64,000 nucleotides of DNA from Sipunculus nudus. Its lineage: Eukaryota; Annelida; Sipuncula; Golfingiida; Sipunculidae. Made by a program: the position numbers and the translations under genes. Shown in pieces: positions 45,025 through 56,900 of this stretch (positions within the stretch are counted from its first letter, which is position 1; the number at the start of each line of letters is the position of its first letter). The notes under the pieces were generated by a model that ran no database searches, was not told the origin of the DNA, and saw only the letters and a program-made list of their open reading frames with translations. Where the stretch lies: the NCBI GenBank assembly GCA_026874595.1, contig CM049307.1, positions 63,144,370 to 63,208,369 of the forward strand. The letters are read 5' to 3'.

Positions 45025-46729
45025 ATGGCTCAAAAACAACATTGGGACGGACTTAGTTATTTATAAACAACTTCAAAATTTAGCTAACATTAAAATCAAA
45101 CAACATAAACGTAGATTTTATATGACTAAGATAGGCCAAGCTGGTATGAACCAGAAAAAGATATAGAACGTTGTAAACAGCATCTTAAAGAAAGCTCAGA
45201 ATAGCAATGATCTCCAGCACATTAATATTGAAGAAGCGGCCAAACACTTTGCTGATGTCCGCCTTCTACTGTCTGACAAATTTCTTTCATCATGCACGCA
45301 AAGCTTTCACATCCAAACATCATCCAGTAACTTTGAATTTAGTCTCATAACCTCCTCTCTAGTACAGCAGTTTCTAACAAGCCTATCTTTCGAGAGTAAA
45401 ATCAATCTCAAAGAAACTGCTCCTCCTTACAGGTCTTTAAAAAGAATATCATGTAATAAACCTCTGTGCTTTATATGTCATATACTGCATGCTATTTCAA
45501 ATCCTGTTATATTCCATATTTATGTCACACTCATGATTGCCTTGTATATAACGTTGCATGTCAGAGTTTTATATTCATGTTTAATATCACATCTTGCTGT
45601 ATATTATGTTAAATGTCATAGTTATATTTTTCATGTTAAAAATCCCATCTTGCTGCATAATTTTATCTTTTAGTCACTTTAATTAATTCTGATTGCATTT
45701 TACATGTTTTATACATTGAATAAACTGTATATCCAAACAGGGCCCTGTGGCTGATCAGACAATCTCGTCTGAACGGGCTACCCTGTATAAATATGTTTTA
45801 ATAAATAAATAAATAATCTTGGGTAGTATTGTCATGTTCCAGAAACTGGTAGTGCCACCTATTATTGTATCCCCAGACGGGATCTTTACCAAACTTGGTA
45901 TATTTATAGATATGGGTGAGAGGACGACGCTCATTTAAAATGAGGTCATGACCTTGACTAGGAGAGTGTCCTTGACCTTGAATAGGTCCAATTTTGGGGA
46001 AAATCACACAAAATCTTAAATATCTCAAGAAATCTTGCATGGATTGATCCCAAAATCAAGTTGACGGAAGATCATGGGTAGGGTTGTCATGTTCCAGAAA
46101 CTGGTGGCACCACCTATTATTCTTTATTTGTTTTCATGCCTTTTAATACCCCCAAAATTGCTACTTGACAGTACTGTGAGCATTTTAAGTCAAAGACTAA
46201 TGGACAGATTTCTTTGATATTATGCATAAACATAGGCATGGGTTATGGGATGATGTTTATTTAAATTGGGGTCATGACCTTTCCTATGAGAGTGGCCTTA
46301 ACCTTGAATATTGCCATATATGGTGAAAATCACACAAAATCATTAATTTCTCAATAAGGGATGCATGGATTGGTCCAAAAATCAACTTGACCGAAAATCT
46401 TGGATAGTGTTGTTGTCATGTACCAGAAACTGTTAGCGCCACCTGTTATTCTTTACTTGTTTTCATGTTGTTTAATACCCCATCATTGCCACTTAACAGT
46501 ACTGTGAGAATTATAAGTCAAAAACTAATGGACAGATTTCTTTCATATTATGCATATACATAGACATGGGTTAGGGGATGATGTATATTGAAATTGGGGT
46601 CATGACTTTTTCTATGAGAGTGGTCTGATATTAATTGTTGCTGATGATGAGGGGCCTATTCTTAAAGGGGGGGGGGGGGATTAATTGTCTGGGGATACTA
46701 TGGCACTGCAGGTGCCAAGAAATATCTAG

Positions 46730-47518
46730 TTTTTACACTGAATGCATCAATTTGCATGGGTATAGAATGTTTCAGTACTAATACTATTAGGCCTTTGAAT
46801 TGTGAGGAACCTTAAAATGGATCCAATAATTGATTTTTATACCTTCAATTCAATTCTCGATTAAATTATTTCCTTTGTAGTAAATGTAAATTTCCTTTTA
46901 ATTAAAAGCAAACATTTTACACCATGGACGTTAGCTAATTTTAGCAAGTGAAGGGATAATGTAGTCCTCCATTGGTTTATCACCATTTTTTTTCTGTGCG
47001 AGTTGGAAGATCTAAAGATTAGTGTTAAAACTAGATCTAGGTCACAAACACGATAAATAGCCCCAACGATGGCCTGCTCTGTCAAATTTGACAGATCATA
47101 GATGCCTTTGGGGTGGTATATGCAAAAAAGAAATGACAGAACAAATCAATTTGGAGGTTAATATTTGAATACAATTAAAACCCGTAATTACTATAATACT
47201 TTCTGAGAGAATCAGTGTGGAGCTGAGAGTGTTCACTTTCTTTGGTTTGGTGAGGGATGGTCAGAGGAATGATTAATTACTCTCATGTAAATGGTATCCC
47301 ATGTGTTCATTCATGTGCTGAGTCATGTGTTAAGGCATGTGTTGACCCATGTGGGTATATATGTGTGGGTTCCCATTAAAGAGACAAGTATTAAATCTGG
47401 GATTCTATTTAGTGAATATACATTTCAAGAGTGTTGTTATTAAGACTGGTTTATAAGACTGAATCTTAAGTTTAGGCTGGTTTTAGTTTCTAAGATAGTC
47501 TTGAGAATGGTCTTGATA
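46730..47518. other. Intronic sequence, nothing specific seen
   Basis: AT-rich with short CATGTGTTGA/CATGTG word repeats near 47290-47370. No exon or element terminus identified. Confidence 0.45.
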
Positions 47519-47945
47519 AAACAAGTCTTCTGTGGCTCAGGGGTAGAGTGCAGGACTCAAAGTCAGGAGATCGTGGGTTCGAATCTCAGCCAAGGCAGTG
47601 ATGTTTTTCACAGTCGGGCCCCCACTCAGGGTCATCGCTCTGCAGGCTTAATGGGAAGGCTGTGTCCCACAGCCGTGTATCACTCTCATACGAGTGCGTC
47701 TTTGGGGGGTTCCTCAGTGTTATGACCCAGCAGTGGGGATAATTATACACCCAGGACCTGCAGGTGCAGTAGACACCTGGCCTAGGTGACACCAGGATAC
47801 AAAATAAAAATAATAGGAAGCGCGTGCTACCGCCCTGTCAGGTAGTCCCAAACCGAAATGGAAACCCTGCAGATGTACATGCATACTTAGGTTAAGAATT
47901 AGATAAGTAAGCATTGAAAAATGGAGGCGGTAACCTCCCCCCAAA
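47519..47945 (+). mobile_element. tRNA-derived SINE, copy 1
   Basis: The head has pol III boxes: A box TGGCTCAGGGG (47533-47543) and B box GGTTCGAATCT (47576-47586) at tRNA-like spacing. The acceptor stem does not pair, so it is not a tRNA gene. The body contains GCTTAATGGGAAGGCTGTG, CCGTGTATCACTCTCAT, TTTGGGGGGTTCCTCAG and TATGACCCAGCAG, all shared in order with copy 2 at 61849-62115. It ends near GCGGTAACCTCCCC. Confidence 0.85.
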
Positions 47946-48117
47946 AAATTAAAGAAAAAATTGGTCTTGAAAAACATTTGATTGCTATGGTCACTTTAGA
48001 CAAGTCCCACCTGATGGAGACCGGGGAGAGTAGGATCAGTATATTCAAGTTACATTTTTACAGGTGGATATTAAGGGTTTGCAGGCAAAATAAACCCATG
48101 CAGTACCCATAGAGAGC

Positions 48118-48400
48118 ACACAACATATTATAACATCTCACCTAAATTCAAATCCAAACAAAATTATGCATATTTAATAAGGTCACCAGACCTTGGTGGC
48201 ATCGTGATTACTTGCCAAAAATGTGATGGATTTTCATGAAACTCATTACAAATGTTAACCAATACAGTTTCTCACCTCATTTAAACTTGTGACAAAATGT
48301 ATGCATATTTAATGAGGTCAGAGGTCACAAGACCTACAACAGGCATCTTTGTGGGATACATGTAGAAATTTTTTATCTTTACTATGATAGAAACCTGATA
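48118..48400 (+). repeat. Repeat family K, fragment 1
   Basis: Shares with 56511-56900, in order, TATTTAAT(A/G)AGGTCA, GGTG(G)CAT, CATGAAACTCATTA and a second ATATTTAATGAGGTCAGAGG. It is itself internally duplicated (about 48172 and 48306). Confidence 0.7.
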
Positions 48401-49265
48401 CACAGGCAGTATAAGAAAGGGATCCTGAATCATAATAAAAAAGATAAAATGGCATCACTTTTTTACCCACTAATGGATGTAAATTAGACGAATGTGGTTA
48501 TGAATAATTCAAGTGTTGAGACTAGAATTGTTTATGTAAAGGTTAACACCTCAAGTGTAACCACCAAGGAAACCACCATTGTTGATTTATACTCTATATT
48601 ATAGGTCATGCTTGGTCGGGATTCCTAATAATACATAATATTCTTAATGACTATGTTATCTTATGATGACTAATGCTAAATCATGTTGCCACATCTGGGT
48701 GCATATAGAGGACAAGTTGCAGTATTAAATCAGTTGTAAGGTGACACAAATGTGCTACCCGCCTAGTGTATGTCAAATAGAATTTCATAAAATAATGAAA
48801 TAAGTTAGGGGAAACATATTTTATGCGGTGCATTAACAGGTCAGTTTATATTATATTGTAATATCAGGTCATAAAGTGTAGTTGGAGAGACGGAGTATTA
48901 TTAGGTAAAGTTGTCAGCTGTTGTTGTTATCCTGTTTGTTTACATCTGTGCCGATGACACTGGTGGATTATTCAATAGTATTTTGTTTATTATGTAGGTA
49001 AATGGACTTACTGTACCATGATTTATTATATTAGAAGACAGAAGGTTCTAGAGAATTCAGGTAATGTGTAATTTCCAATAGGTAAATTAAACTTTATCAA
49101 TAAACAGATTGTTACTTGGATATTTCATAAAGCCTTACAGTGTCTACATAAAGTGTATTTACATTGTTAATAAGTCAAGAAAGAACACCCATGCCAGTAT
49201 TGCTTTTGTGTTACATATATGGAGCATATCCACCATGTTTATAATTATCTCATCAGTATACTCTG
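48401..49265. other. Intronic sequence, nothing specific seen
   Basis: AT-rich sequence before the (TA)n tract; no exon or transposon end that I can support. Confidence 0.45.
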
Positions 49266-49268
49266 CCA

Positions 49269-49270
<2 letters not shown>

Positions 49271-49336
<66 letters not shown>
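49271..49336. repeat. (TA)n microsatellite
   Basis: About 66 bases of alternating TA, directly abutting the palindromic element G. Confidence 0.95.
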
Positions 49337-49339
<3 letters not shown>

Positions 49340-50045
49340 GAGGCCCAGATTAGAATCTGGCCCAATTTAAAACTGGTCTGGCCCAGATCAAAATTTTGAT
49401 TTGGACCGGCCCAGATCAAAATTCTAATCTGGGCCAGACCAGTTTTAAACTGGGCCAGCCCAGATTAAAATTTTGATCTGGGCCGGTCCAGATTACAATC
49501 CTGTGGTCAAGACTTCAGGATTCAAATCCAGTCTGGACTGATTTTAAACTGGGCTGGCCCAGATTAGAATTTTGAGCTGGGCTGGTTAAGTTTACAATCC
49601 TGTGGTGGACTGATTTTAAACTGGTCTGGCCCAGATCAGATTCCTAATCTGCTCCTAGGCTGGCTTCAATTACACTATGTTTACCTAGCTGCCCTTTAAT
49701 CAATTCAAGGAGTTTGTAAAACTTTGTAAGTCAACAATAATAAATTTTTTACGAATTTATTATAAATGTATTTATTATGGGGATATGGTACCATGTGATA
49801 CCAAATAAGTTGGTAAAACATCCAATGTTTCACTCCTGTGATAGTAAAAGCACGGATCGCAATATGGGCTGGTCAAGTTTAGGATTGTAATCTAGGCTGG
49901 ACAGATCTAAGATCTGTCCAGCCAAGATTACGATCCTGAAGCAAGAAAGACAGGATCACAATCTGGCCAGACTAAACTGTGATCGCAATCTTGGCTGGAC
50001 AGATCTAAGATCCATCCGAATCAGGATCTGGGCCTTGACATATAC
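49331..50045. mobile_element. Element G: array of GGCCCAGAT palindromes with inverted ends
   Basis: The ends are inverted: TATATGTCGAGGCCCAGAT on the left and ATCTGGGCCTTGACATATA on the right. Between them are many imperfect palindromes of the type GGCCCAGATCAAAATTTTGA then TCTGGGCC, plus AGTTTTAAACTGG and GGACAGATCTAAGATC words. Practically the whole 0.7 kb can fold on itself. It sits at the edge of a TA tract, which suggests TA-target insertion. MITE-like; superfamily not assigned. Confidence 0.75.
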
Positions 50046-50312
50046 ATTGATCTGCTGGTTGCTTAATGTGTTGTTAATTTTTATGGTGAACTACTGTTGA
50101 TATTGTATTTCTTATCTAATTTCAAGAATTATGTCCCATTTAAAGGTACATAAATATTTGCAATAGTATGTGTATTATCTCACACATTTTGGCTGAATAT
50201 AAAAATACCCCAGAAAAATCATTTTGGCAAACAGACGTCCTATCTCAAATACACCTGTTTTATATTATATTGTTACGGTGTAGTGTGTGAGTTTAAAACA
50301 CAGTCTGGAGAT
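50046..50312. other. Intronic sequence, nothing specific seen
   Basis: Short AT-rich stretch between element G and the solo 3' end of family D. Confidence 0.4.
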
Positions 50313-50389
50313 AGGGGACTATTCTTAAAGGGGGGGGGGATTAATTGTCTGGGGATACTATGGCACCTGCGGTGCCAAGAAATGTCTAG
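50313..50389 (+). mobile_element. Solo 3' end of family D (D2)
   Basis: Nearly identical to the end of D: GACTATTCTTAAAGGGGGGG, TTAATTGTCTGGGGATACTA, hairpin GGCACC-TGC-GGTGCC, AAGAAATGT and CTAG (50386-50389) followed by TT. The compensated hairpin sequence relative to D supports selection or function of the structure in the active ancestor. Confidence 0.8.
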
Positions 50390-52380
50390 TTACTTGCTAT
50401 TTTGCCCATCACCTGTCAATATTGCTCATGTGCAAGATTTATTGTTAAATAGTATTAAATATATTAATAATAATAAAAGTTTATTCACAACAAAATTTTA
50501 CAAACATAGTGTGCAGAAAACAGGAATAACAAAATATAATATTACATGCATTATGGACAAGTCACACCAAACACAAACAAATATTGTGCAATTAGTTGTA
50601 CAATATGTTTTCCTCACTCCAAAATTATTTGTGTTTCCATAAAAGTTTTTTTCTTAGGTTGGCCTTTTAAGTATTGCCACTTTTTCTTCAATTGAATGGT
50701 AGTTCTTTATATAATTAACTATACTGCCTAGAGTTAATAGACATTTCTTGCATTTTGCTTGATATTATTATATGTCACAATCAGAACAATTTTATCTAAT
50801 AAATTTGTTTGAGTTTACAAAAGATAATTGCAGATTTTGAAATTATTGTTCAAAGTTTTGATTTGCCAGCCATTTTGAGGTTTCAGACAAAAGATGCCTC
50901 ACATCACGCTCAAAGAAGACATGTATCAGTGTTTCCCCTCGTGCTTCTTGCTGAAGATGGTGCACCTTTGTGGTAAGGACCTTGGACAGCGATGTTACCT
51001 GAACAGGAGAATAGACTTCATGTCCAGTGGCCTTACCATTGCACCACCACACCTGCTTATACATTGACATTGCCTTCATACACTTAATATTTACATCACA
51101 CCCAGACTCATCACCACAACTGAATCCTTAGGCCAAACCAATAAATAAATTGTTCAAATGTCTCTGATACAAAAAGATATGGAGTGTGCAGGGAAAGTGT
51201 CCAGTCAAGACCAGTTTATGGCAGTTTATAAAAATGGGCGTTAACTCTTGAAAACATATTCTGCATCCTGCACCAGATTTTAAACATGCAACACTTACTC
51301 TCATTTGAAGGTATTCTTATGGCTGAGCCGGAACCATTGTAATCAGACCAATGTGAGTGGTGTCGCATGTTTAAAATTTGGAGCTTGATGCACTATGTGA
51401 TACCTTGCTCTTATTGCTAATTAAAATTCATTTCCCTGTGCCACCTCTGGTGGTGGACCCCAGAGAATCTTGCTGTACAAATCAGAGGTTAAAAAAGGAG
51501 ATCTGGGGACAACTGCAGTGTATAACCACTGTATGAGGAGTGTGTGTTACTTTTCACTCATAAAGACTTCTTTGAAAGATGGAGACATTGTATACCAATT
51601 AGCAACATTAGGAGGGCGTGGTGCTTATTCACAAAAAAGGTAAAAGTTCTGAAAAATATTCCATACACCAAATGCACTTTTTTGGCATGGCCTTAGTCAT
51701 ATTGCTTCCAGGTTGTATTCTTTATTTATATGTCTGAGCCCTCACTCAGGAGTTGATGTTTGTCTTTGTACAATGAAGCCACTTTCAAACAATAATACCC
51801 GCCTAGCTGATGCTTTCCCCTTTGTTCTTCTGCCTTTTCCCGACAGAAGAACATGTTTCTACGCTGTATATTAGAGACAATCTTACACCAGGTACCAGCG
51901 TTGCCAGTTTCTTCCAAACGGTGATATCATCCATTGTTTATTTATTTAGTTACTTTTGAAAGAAAGTGAGATTACATTTGTTACTGGTGAATGCTTGTTG
52001 AATATGTCATTCAACATATCACACAGTATTTGACTTCAACTTAATCTGCCAGCAAAACTTGCTCTCTTTTGATATAGATCAGTTCTGATGCAGTAGTTAA
52101 AGGGGCTATTCCTATACCTGATGTCTATTAACTAGAGATAATCACTTGAACCCTTCATACAAACAGTCAGTAAGTGCCAGTCCCACGGTACACAGGCTGA
52201 TCATTCTGTTTATCCACATGCTTATAACATGTGGGGGGCCACATAATTATTCCAAATACATTCAACAAGGACATCTGGGGGCAAGTCTTATGAACCTGAG
52301 TTTTGGAAATGGCATTTTTGCAACTAGTGACCTTTCACCTTTTAAAAACACATATGCAACCATCAACCTTCAGTAACATT
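50390..52380. other. Intronic sequence, no supported exon
   Basis: AT-rich. Around 50940-51060, on the minus strand, is a stretch with TGGTGCAATGG that matches a pol III A box, but without a convincing B box. No other structure seen. Confidence 0.4.
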
Positions 52381-53265
52381 TTTTTAGCTCAGCTGACTAT
52401 AAGTCATCTGAGCTATAGTCGTGGTCCATTGTCCGTCGTCCGTCCGTCTGTCCGTCCGTCCGTAGATGTGGCACGTTTTAAAACCGTAAGACCTAGGAAT
52501 CCAAAATTCAGCATAATGTTAGATGTCCCCAAGATCTCCTACCAAGCCGAAAACTGGGTCTTTGCAACTTCGTTCCTTTGAGAAATTAAGGAAAAACCTC
52601 AATTTTTTATTAAAATCCTTTTTTCACACTTCAGGACTGCCTAATATCAAAACCACTCATCTGTTTTTCCTCATATTTACCATAAATATTCTTCTATATA
52701 GTTCCTTTGTACATGCCAGAAATTAAGTCTGTTAAGTATAAATTCTTTAAGTTATGGGCCCAAACATAATGGACTTTGTAAAAAATCAGGAAAAATATTT
52801 ACTCACTTAACATGAAAAATTTTGAAACTAGAGTCTGTTTTCCCAAGTATATAACTATGTTTAATTAAGATTCAATTGTTTACCCAAAATTAGATCTGAA
52901 TTTTGTAAATTTTGTAAGTAATTAGCATAAAATAAAATCAGTACCTTAAATTTTGCCCAACTTTGACCATGGCACGTATTTTTCCTGTAAGTACCATTGA
53001 TTTAATTTTCACAGCATGTAAACATAAATATTTAATTTGTTTAAATCTGAAATTTGGAAGTAAAAGCTTGAAAATTAAGCTAGTTATTGATTTTTTTCTT
53101 GAGGCTCTATTGTAGTTATTTGCTTTGTTTACAGATTACAGATGCAGGGTCCCACTCCAGGTCACTGGAAGTCAGCTATGCCAGGGTTTCTGTTACAGTC
53201 ACTGGGGGAGATCCCCTGCTGTGACAGGTGTACAGTTGCTCTCATATCACCACCCCAATAACCTC

Positions 53266-53291
53266 CCCCCCCCCCCCCCCCCCCCCCCCCG
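53266..53291. repeat. Poly-C tract inside A4
   Basis: About 25 uninterrupted C residues followed by GCAAACCCAACCC. Confidence 0.95.
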
Positions 53292-53984
53292 CAAACCCAA
53301 CCCACCAAGTGTTATGCAGTATTGTTATTGTTTTCACTGTATCTCCTTAATTGTAATGCTGTTTCCACTCTGATATGCAAAAAATTTCCTTGAAAAGTAA
53401 TTCAAGGTGTAATCCAGAAGATGCAATGTTGTGTAATGTAGCATTTTTAAAGAAATCATTTTTCTTTTAAATGATTTTACCAATCATAATGGAACCCATC
53501 AGTATGCTTAAATTATGATAAAATATGAAGCACATTATGGATAAATAAGAACACAATTAAAAATTGTGAAATCTTAATCAAGTATTTTTTTTAGATATTT
53601 ATTGTTTTGCAGATTTAAAAGATATATTTTTGTGGTAAAAAATAAATAAACATTTGTATGCATGATGTGGTGTTATCTGACAAGATTGAGATTTATGATG
53701 ATGCAATTGAGAATTATGAATAAACTTTTATATTCAGATATATATGTTATATTGAAAATGTATAGAAATATAAACTTAAATTAAAAAAAAATTGATGTGA
53801 TAAAAAAATGAGGATTTATTACAAACATTTGTTCATTATTTTCCTGCATCAGCAGAATTTGAGATCAGGCTTTGTTTGCCATGTTTTATGTTGTTAATTA
53901 GTTATATTTCAACTGTATACATTTCATAAAAAAAAAACATATTTAATAATATATATTATACAAAAAAAAGATTCGATTGAACAA

Positions 53985-54218
53985 ATGTGTAAACTACTGA
54001 AATGTCAACAGTTAATCGAAAAGCCAACTAATGATCATGGTAATTGTACAGATCATTTGTTCACAAACTGCTCACATGCTTCAGTTTCAACATTAGGAAA
54101 CACATGGTCAGGTCACAAAATATTATTTGCAACAATATTTTGCTCATCAATACAAACTAATCATATAAACCAACCATGGCCTTTATTACCTCTTCTTCTT
54201 ACACTTTATCTCCATTAG
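53985..54218 (+). pseudogene. Endonuclease-like peptide remnant inside A4
   Basis: Reads LLKCQQLIEKPTNDHGNCTD then HLFTNCSHASVSTLG and SGHKILFATI. The order QLI-x-x-PT, D-x-(I/L)FTN and (S)-(D/G)-H matches the C-terminal blocks of AP-type endonucleases found in LINEs and in Helentron proteins. The usual SDH is SGH here. A short remnant with no start and no remaining domain. Confidence 0.5.
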
Positions 54219-54294
54219 ATATTATATTAGATTTTTACCTTCAAGGTTAACGTCAGCTGAGCACAGTGACCCATAGGTCCCTTGTTTCTGCTTG

Positions 54295-56183
54295 TCAAAA
54301 TGGGCACATCTGCAGTGTTTACTAACAGCTTGTTTATAAACAATGTCATACATGCATCACAGAGGCGTTATAAGAATCTTTCTTGGCAGAAATAACCTAC
54401 AGTTTATTAATGTATACCCAGAGTAAACTACAAATCACATAAATTCTACAGATCAGGTGGGTTAATAGCCTTCTTTAATAGCACACAAGTCTGCTGCCTT
54501 GTGAACCATCCTGAAATAACATGTTAACATCAACTTTTGCTTTAAATTCCAAGTTTAAGAACAATCTAATTGTCAAACAGAAAAGCCTGAACTTTAAAGT
54601 ATCTTGCTTTGTAACAAGGTGTCTGGATTACTAATCAAGTGATTAATGTCTCAAACATTATACAGAAAAATGTTTCAGGCATAGAGTACAATTTCATCTT
54701 CAGTGCTTATAATTTACTTTGGCTGTACTTCAGTTGTATGCGCAGAAACTTCAGTTGGTATGTATCTCAGTCACATTCATGGTATAATCAATACTTTATA
54801 CATTACAAAAACAAAAAAAAACTGAAACTCATTGAAAGACATATTTCTTAAACAAAGCTTTTGAAAATTACTGACATTTTGAAAATGCCACTTCCAATTA
54901 ATTCCAGTTGAAGAAACACACTTTCAGCCATTGCTTATTGAAAATTTTCTTTCAAAAGAAATTAAGACTGCTGTGTTGATAGAAAAGATAGTTAATATTG
55001 ACTCTTTGATATAGGTAACAGGGAAATTGCAAGAGGCAAAGACAGGTGAGGGGGAGGTAGATGAACATTGATTATTATACTTCCACCAGGAGGCGAGAGT
55101 CATTATTCTTTAGTTACTTTTGGTTTGTCTCTCAGCAAATTAATGTGAACAATTCTTAACAGATTTTGTTGACATTTTGCAGAGGATTAAGAAAACACCT
55201 AAGTAAAATTCTGTAACTTTATGAGGTAACCTTGATGACCATAAAAATTTTAAGGATTCTGTCACATTGTTACAGCTATTTCATAATAATAGAGCTGTTG
55301 ATTTGTAGTAGCAGGTGGCTTTCTACTGGAGTTGGATGGGTTTGCTATACCATGACAGGTGGGTAGACCTACACAGCAGAAAGGATCATTTGGGCGGGGT
55401 TTGATGTCTCTTACAACATCATGTTAATCATTACATTTCAAATGATATAGGTCTAAAATAAACTGAGCAGGGTCCAACATTGTGCATTACAACTCCCACA
55501 CTGTCAAGTGTTTGAAAAATCATATATTATAAAGCTTTATTAGATTTGCTCAATTTTTGGCATTTTTGTTTAACTTTATTTCTAAATTCTGCGGAAGAAC
55601 CATCATTCGTGGCAGCTCGCCAGTATTACAAAAATAAATAATAACTGTTTGTTATTTCACATCACAGTAAGCTGCATAAAAAAAAGTGATACACCCACAT
55701 ACTCAAACCAGTCAGCCAATTGCAATATTAAGTGGGCCATGATTAAAGACTGCATCACTCACAAATGTTTGTTTTTCATTTTTGTCTCATGCAGGTAACA
55801 TAGAGATGTATGAATACCTGGTCATTGCAGGTAACATCTATAACCAGGGATTGTATGAACTTAATTCAAATAAATGATTTAGTTTGGACACAGATATTGA
55901 TTTAACACTTTTATTACAAGTAATTTGTTTTTACTTTCACTTAGATTAAGATTATCTTGTCTTATGATTATCATGGCTTATAATTAATTAGCAGTTTTGT
56001 CTTACATGTTAACATCTGATTAGGTGATCTACTTGACACCAGACAACTTTATCTGTTAGTAACTTTTGTTGTACCATTAATCAGCTGGTAAGTGTAACAT
56101 AACTGGTGATACAGCAAATCTTGTGCATCCATATTTTTTTCACCTGAAGACCTTAATCATGAATATGTATCAGTACAGATATA
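54295..56183. other. Intronic sequence, no supported exon
   Basis: AT-rich sequence with no supported exon or element boundary; some GTCTCTCAGC/GAGGTAACCTTGATGACC words around 55070-55300 suggest an old repeat fragment. Confidence 0.4.
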
Positions 56184-56365
56184 TACAGTGGAATCTGTCT
56201 TGAAGACCACCTGTCTAATAAGACCACCTGTCTATCAAGACCATCGTTGAGTGAACCAGAAGCATTCATATTGGTTAAACCTGACCTGTCTTATAAGACC
56301 ACCTGTGAATTAAGACCACTTTTGGCAAGTCCCACCAGTGGTCTTGTTTCACAGGTGTCACTGTA
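56184..56365. mobile_element. MITE E1 with TACAGTG ends
   Basis: 182 bp. It starts TACAGTGGAATCTGTCTTGA and ends CACAGGTGTCACTGTA, with AAGACCACCTGT(C/G) repeated in the body in both orientations. The termini TACAGTG/CACTGTA with surrounding TAT fit a TA-target DNA transposon (mariner-like) MITE. The same ends bound the compound element E2. Confidence 0.75.
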
Positions 56366-56510
56366 TTTGAACATGCTTTGATTAATAGATTGTTGATGGT
56401 ATTGTAACTGGAAAAAATACTTATATACCTCAATCTGCATTTTTTATGCCAACTAAACACAGCTTATTCTGGTAAGAAATAACAGTGGTACTTTTAAAAG
56501 CTTTTTATAT

Positions 56511-56900
56511 GCCCGTCATATGACGGGAGTATTATGGTATACCCACCGTCTCTCCGTTAGTCTTTATGTCTGTCTGTCTATCTATAAACTTTTTGTGTTG
56601 CTGCGATAAATTACCAAGAAAATGAAGGATTTTGATCAAATTCATCAGAAATATTAATCAATAAAATATCTCGCCTAAGATCGATCTCTAGCAAAATCCA
56701 TGTATATTTAATGAGGTCAGAGATCACCACACATGGGAGGCATCTTGGTGACTTATCAAAAATCCTATGGACTTCCATGAAACTCATTATACATATTGAA
56801 TTACTGTCTCTTCAAAATTCACACGAATTTAATTTAATCAGAGGTCGCTAGATACACGACAGGTGCATTATGCAAGCTTGCAGTGCTCATGTTAATATTG
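56511..56900 (+). repeat. Repeat family K, fragment 2, with CCCGTCATATGACGGG head
   Basis: Begins with the perfect palindrome CCCGTCATATGACGGG (about 56512-56527) then AGTATTATGGTATACCCACC and TGTCTGTCTATC. The body matches fragment 1 at 48118-48400. The palindromic head followed by a GTCYGTC-like stretch recalls the layout of families A and B. Confidence 0.7.

Larger units (their letters stand above)
39040..45816 (+). mobile_element. CR1-like LINE with PHD/esterase ORF1, no reverse transcriptase
   Basis: Inserted in element D between GATCGAAGAT and CTTGGGTAGTATTGTC. In order it carries a PHD-type zinc finger, an SGNH/GDSL esterase domain, two CCHC knuckles, an AP-type endonuclease and a linker. 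It then jumps to a 3' UTR ending ATAAATAAATAAATAA near 45800-45816. Reverse transcriptase motifs are absent: after a stretch resembling the sequence before RT (about 45230-45420) it passes straight into the tail. Two younger insertions, C1 and A3, break it further. PHD plus esterase in ORF1 is known for CR1-group LINEs. It is a dead copy with frameshifts. Confidence 0.88.
38420..46729 (+). mobile_element. Element D: Helitron-like element split by a LINE
   Basis: The element is 38420-39039 plus about 45817-46729. The 5' end reads TTGTATCCCTAGACAAAGTC with the palindrome TATCCC..GAC/GTC..GGGGATA, then ACTATGTTTTTATGCC and a GCCGCCGCC block (about 38467-38485). The order is the same as in family B. 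The core repeats with a roughly 313-bp offset (GACCTTGACCTTGAATA near 38623 and 38936). The 3' end is AATTGTCTGGGGATACTATG, hairpin GGCAC-TGCAG-GTGCC, AAGAAATAT and CTAG (46726-46729) followed by TT. A second TTGTATCCCCAGAC occurs inside at about 45864, so the right half may be a recombinant or a second copy. No coding capacity of its own. Confidence 0.75.
52381..54294 (+). mobile_element. Element A4: best single copy of family A
   Basis: Starts TTTTTAGCTCAGCTGACTAT with a hairpin AGCTCAG..CTGAGCT, then GTGGTCCATTGTCCGTCGTC and more GTCCGTC repeats. A non-coding AT-rich body of 1.7 kb follows. The end is GTCAGCTGAGCACAG (inverse of the head), small hairpin GACC-CATA-GGTC, CC and CTTG (54291-54294) followed by TTT. 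The tail copy inside A3 ends CTAG-TTT instead. The layout parallels B and D. I recall abundant bivalve repeats with heads of the TTTAGCTCACCTG type plus GTCCGTC runs. The only coding trace is at 53985-54218. Confidence 0.75.

Noticed and set aside
47519-47590. Possible functional tRNA gene
   Set aside because: A and B boxes are present but the 5' and 3' ends cannot form an acceptor stem, and the sequence continues into a SINE body shared with 61849-62115.
49109-49419. Open frames with long Ile-Tyr runs on both strands
   Set aside because: They translate the (TA)n microsatellite at 49271-49336.
50940-51060. Minus-strand SINE or tRNA-like head (TGGTGCAATGG)
   Set aside because: The A box matches but the expected B box is poor (TGTTCAGGTAA) and no second copy was noticed.
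53145-53373. Exon-like stretch after GTTTACAG, considered as PITPNC1 exon 2
   Set aside because: The translation (DYRCRVPLQVTGSQL) does not resemble the expected YRIGQLYM segment, and it lies inside repeat A4.
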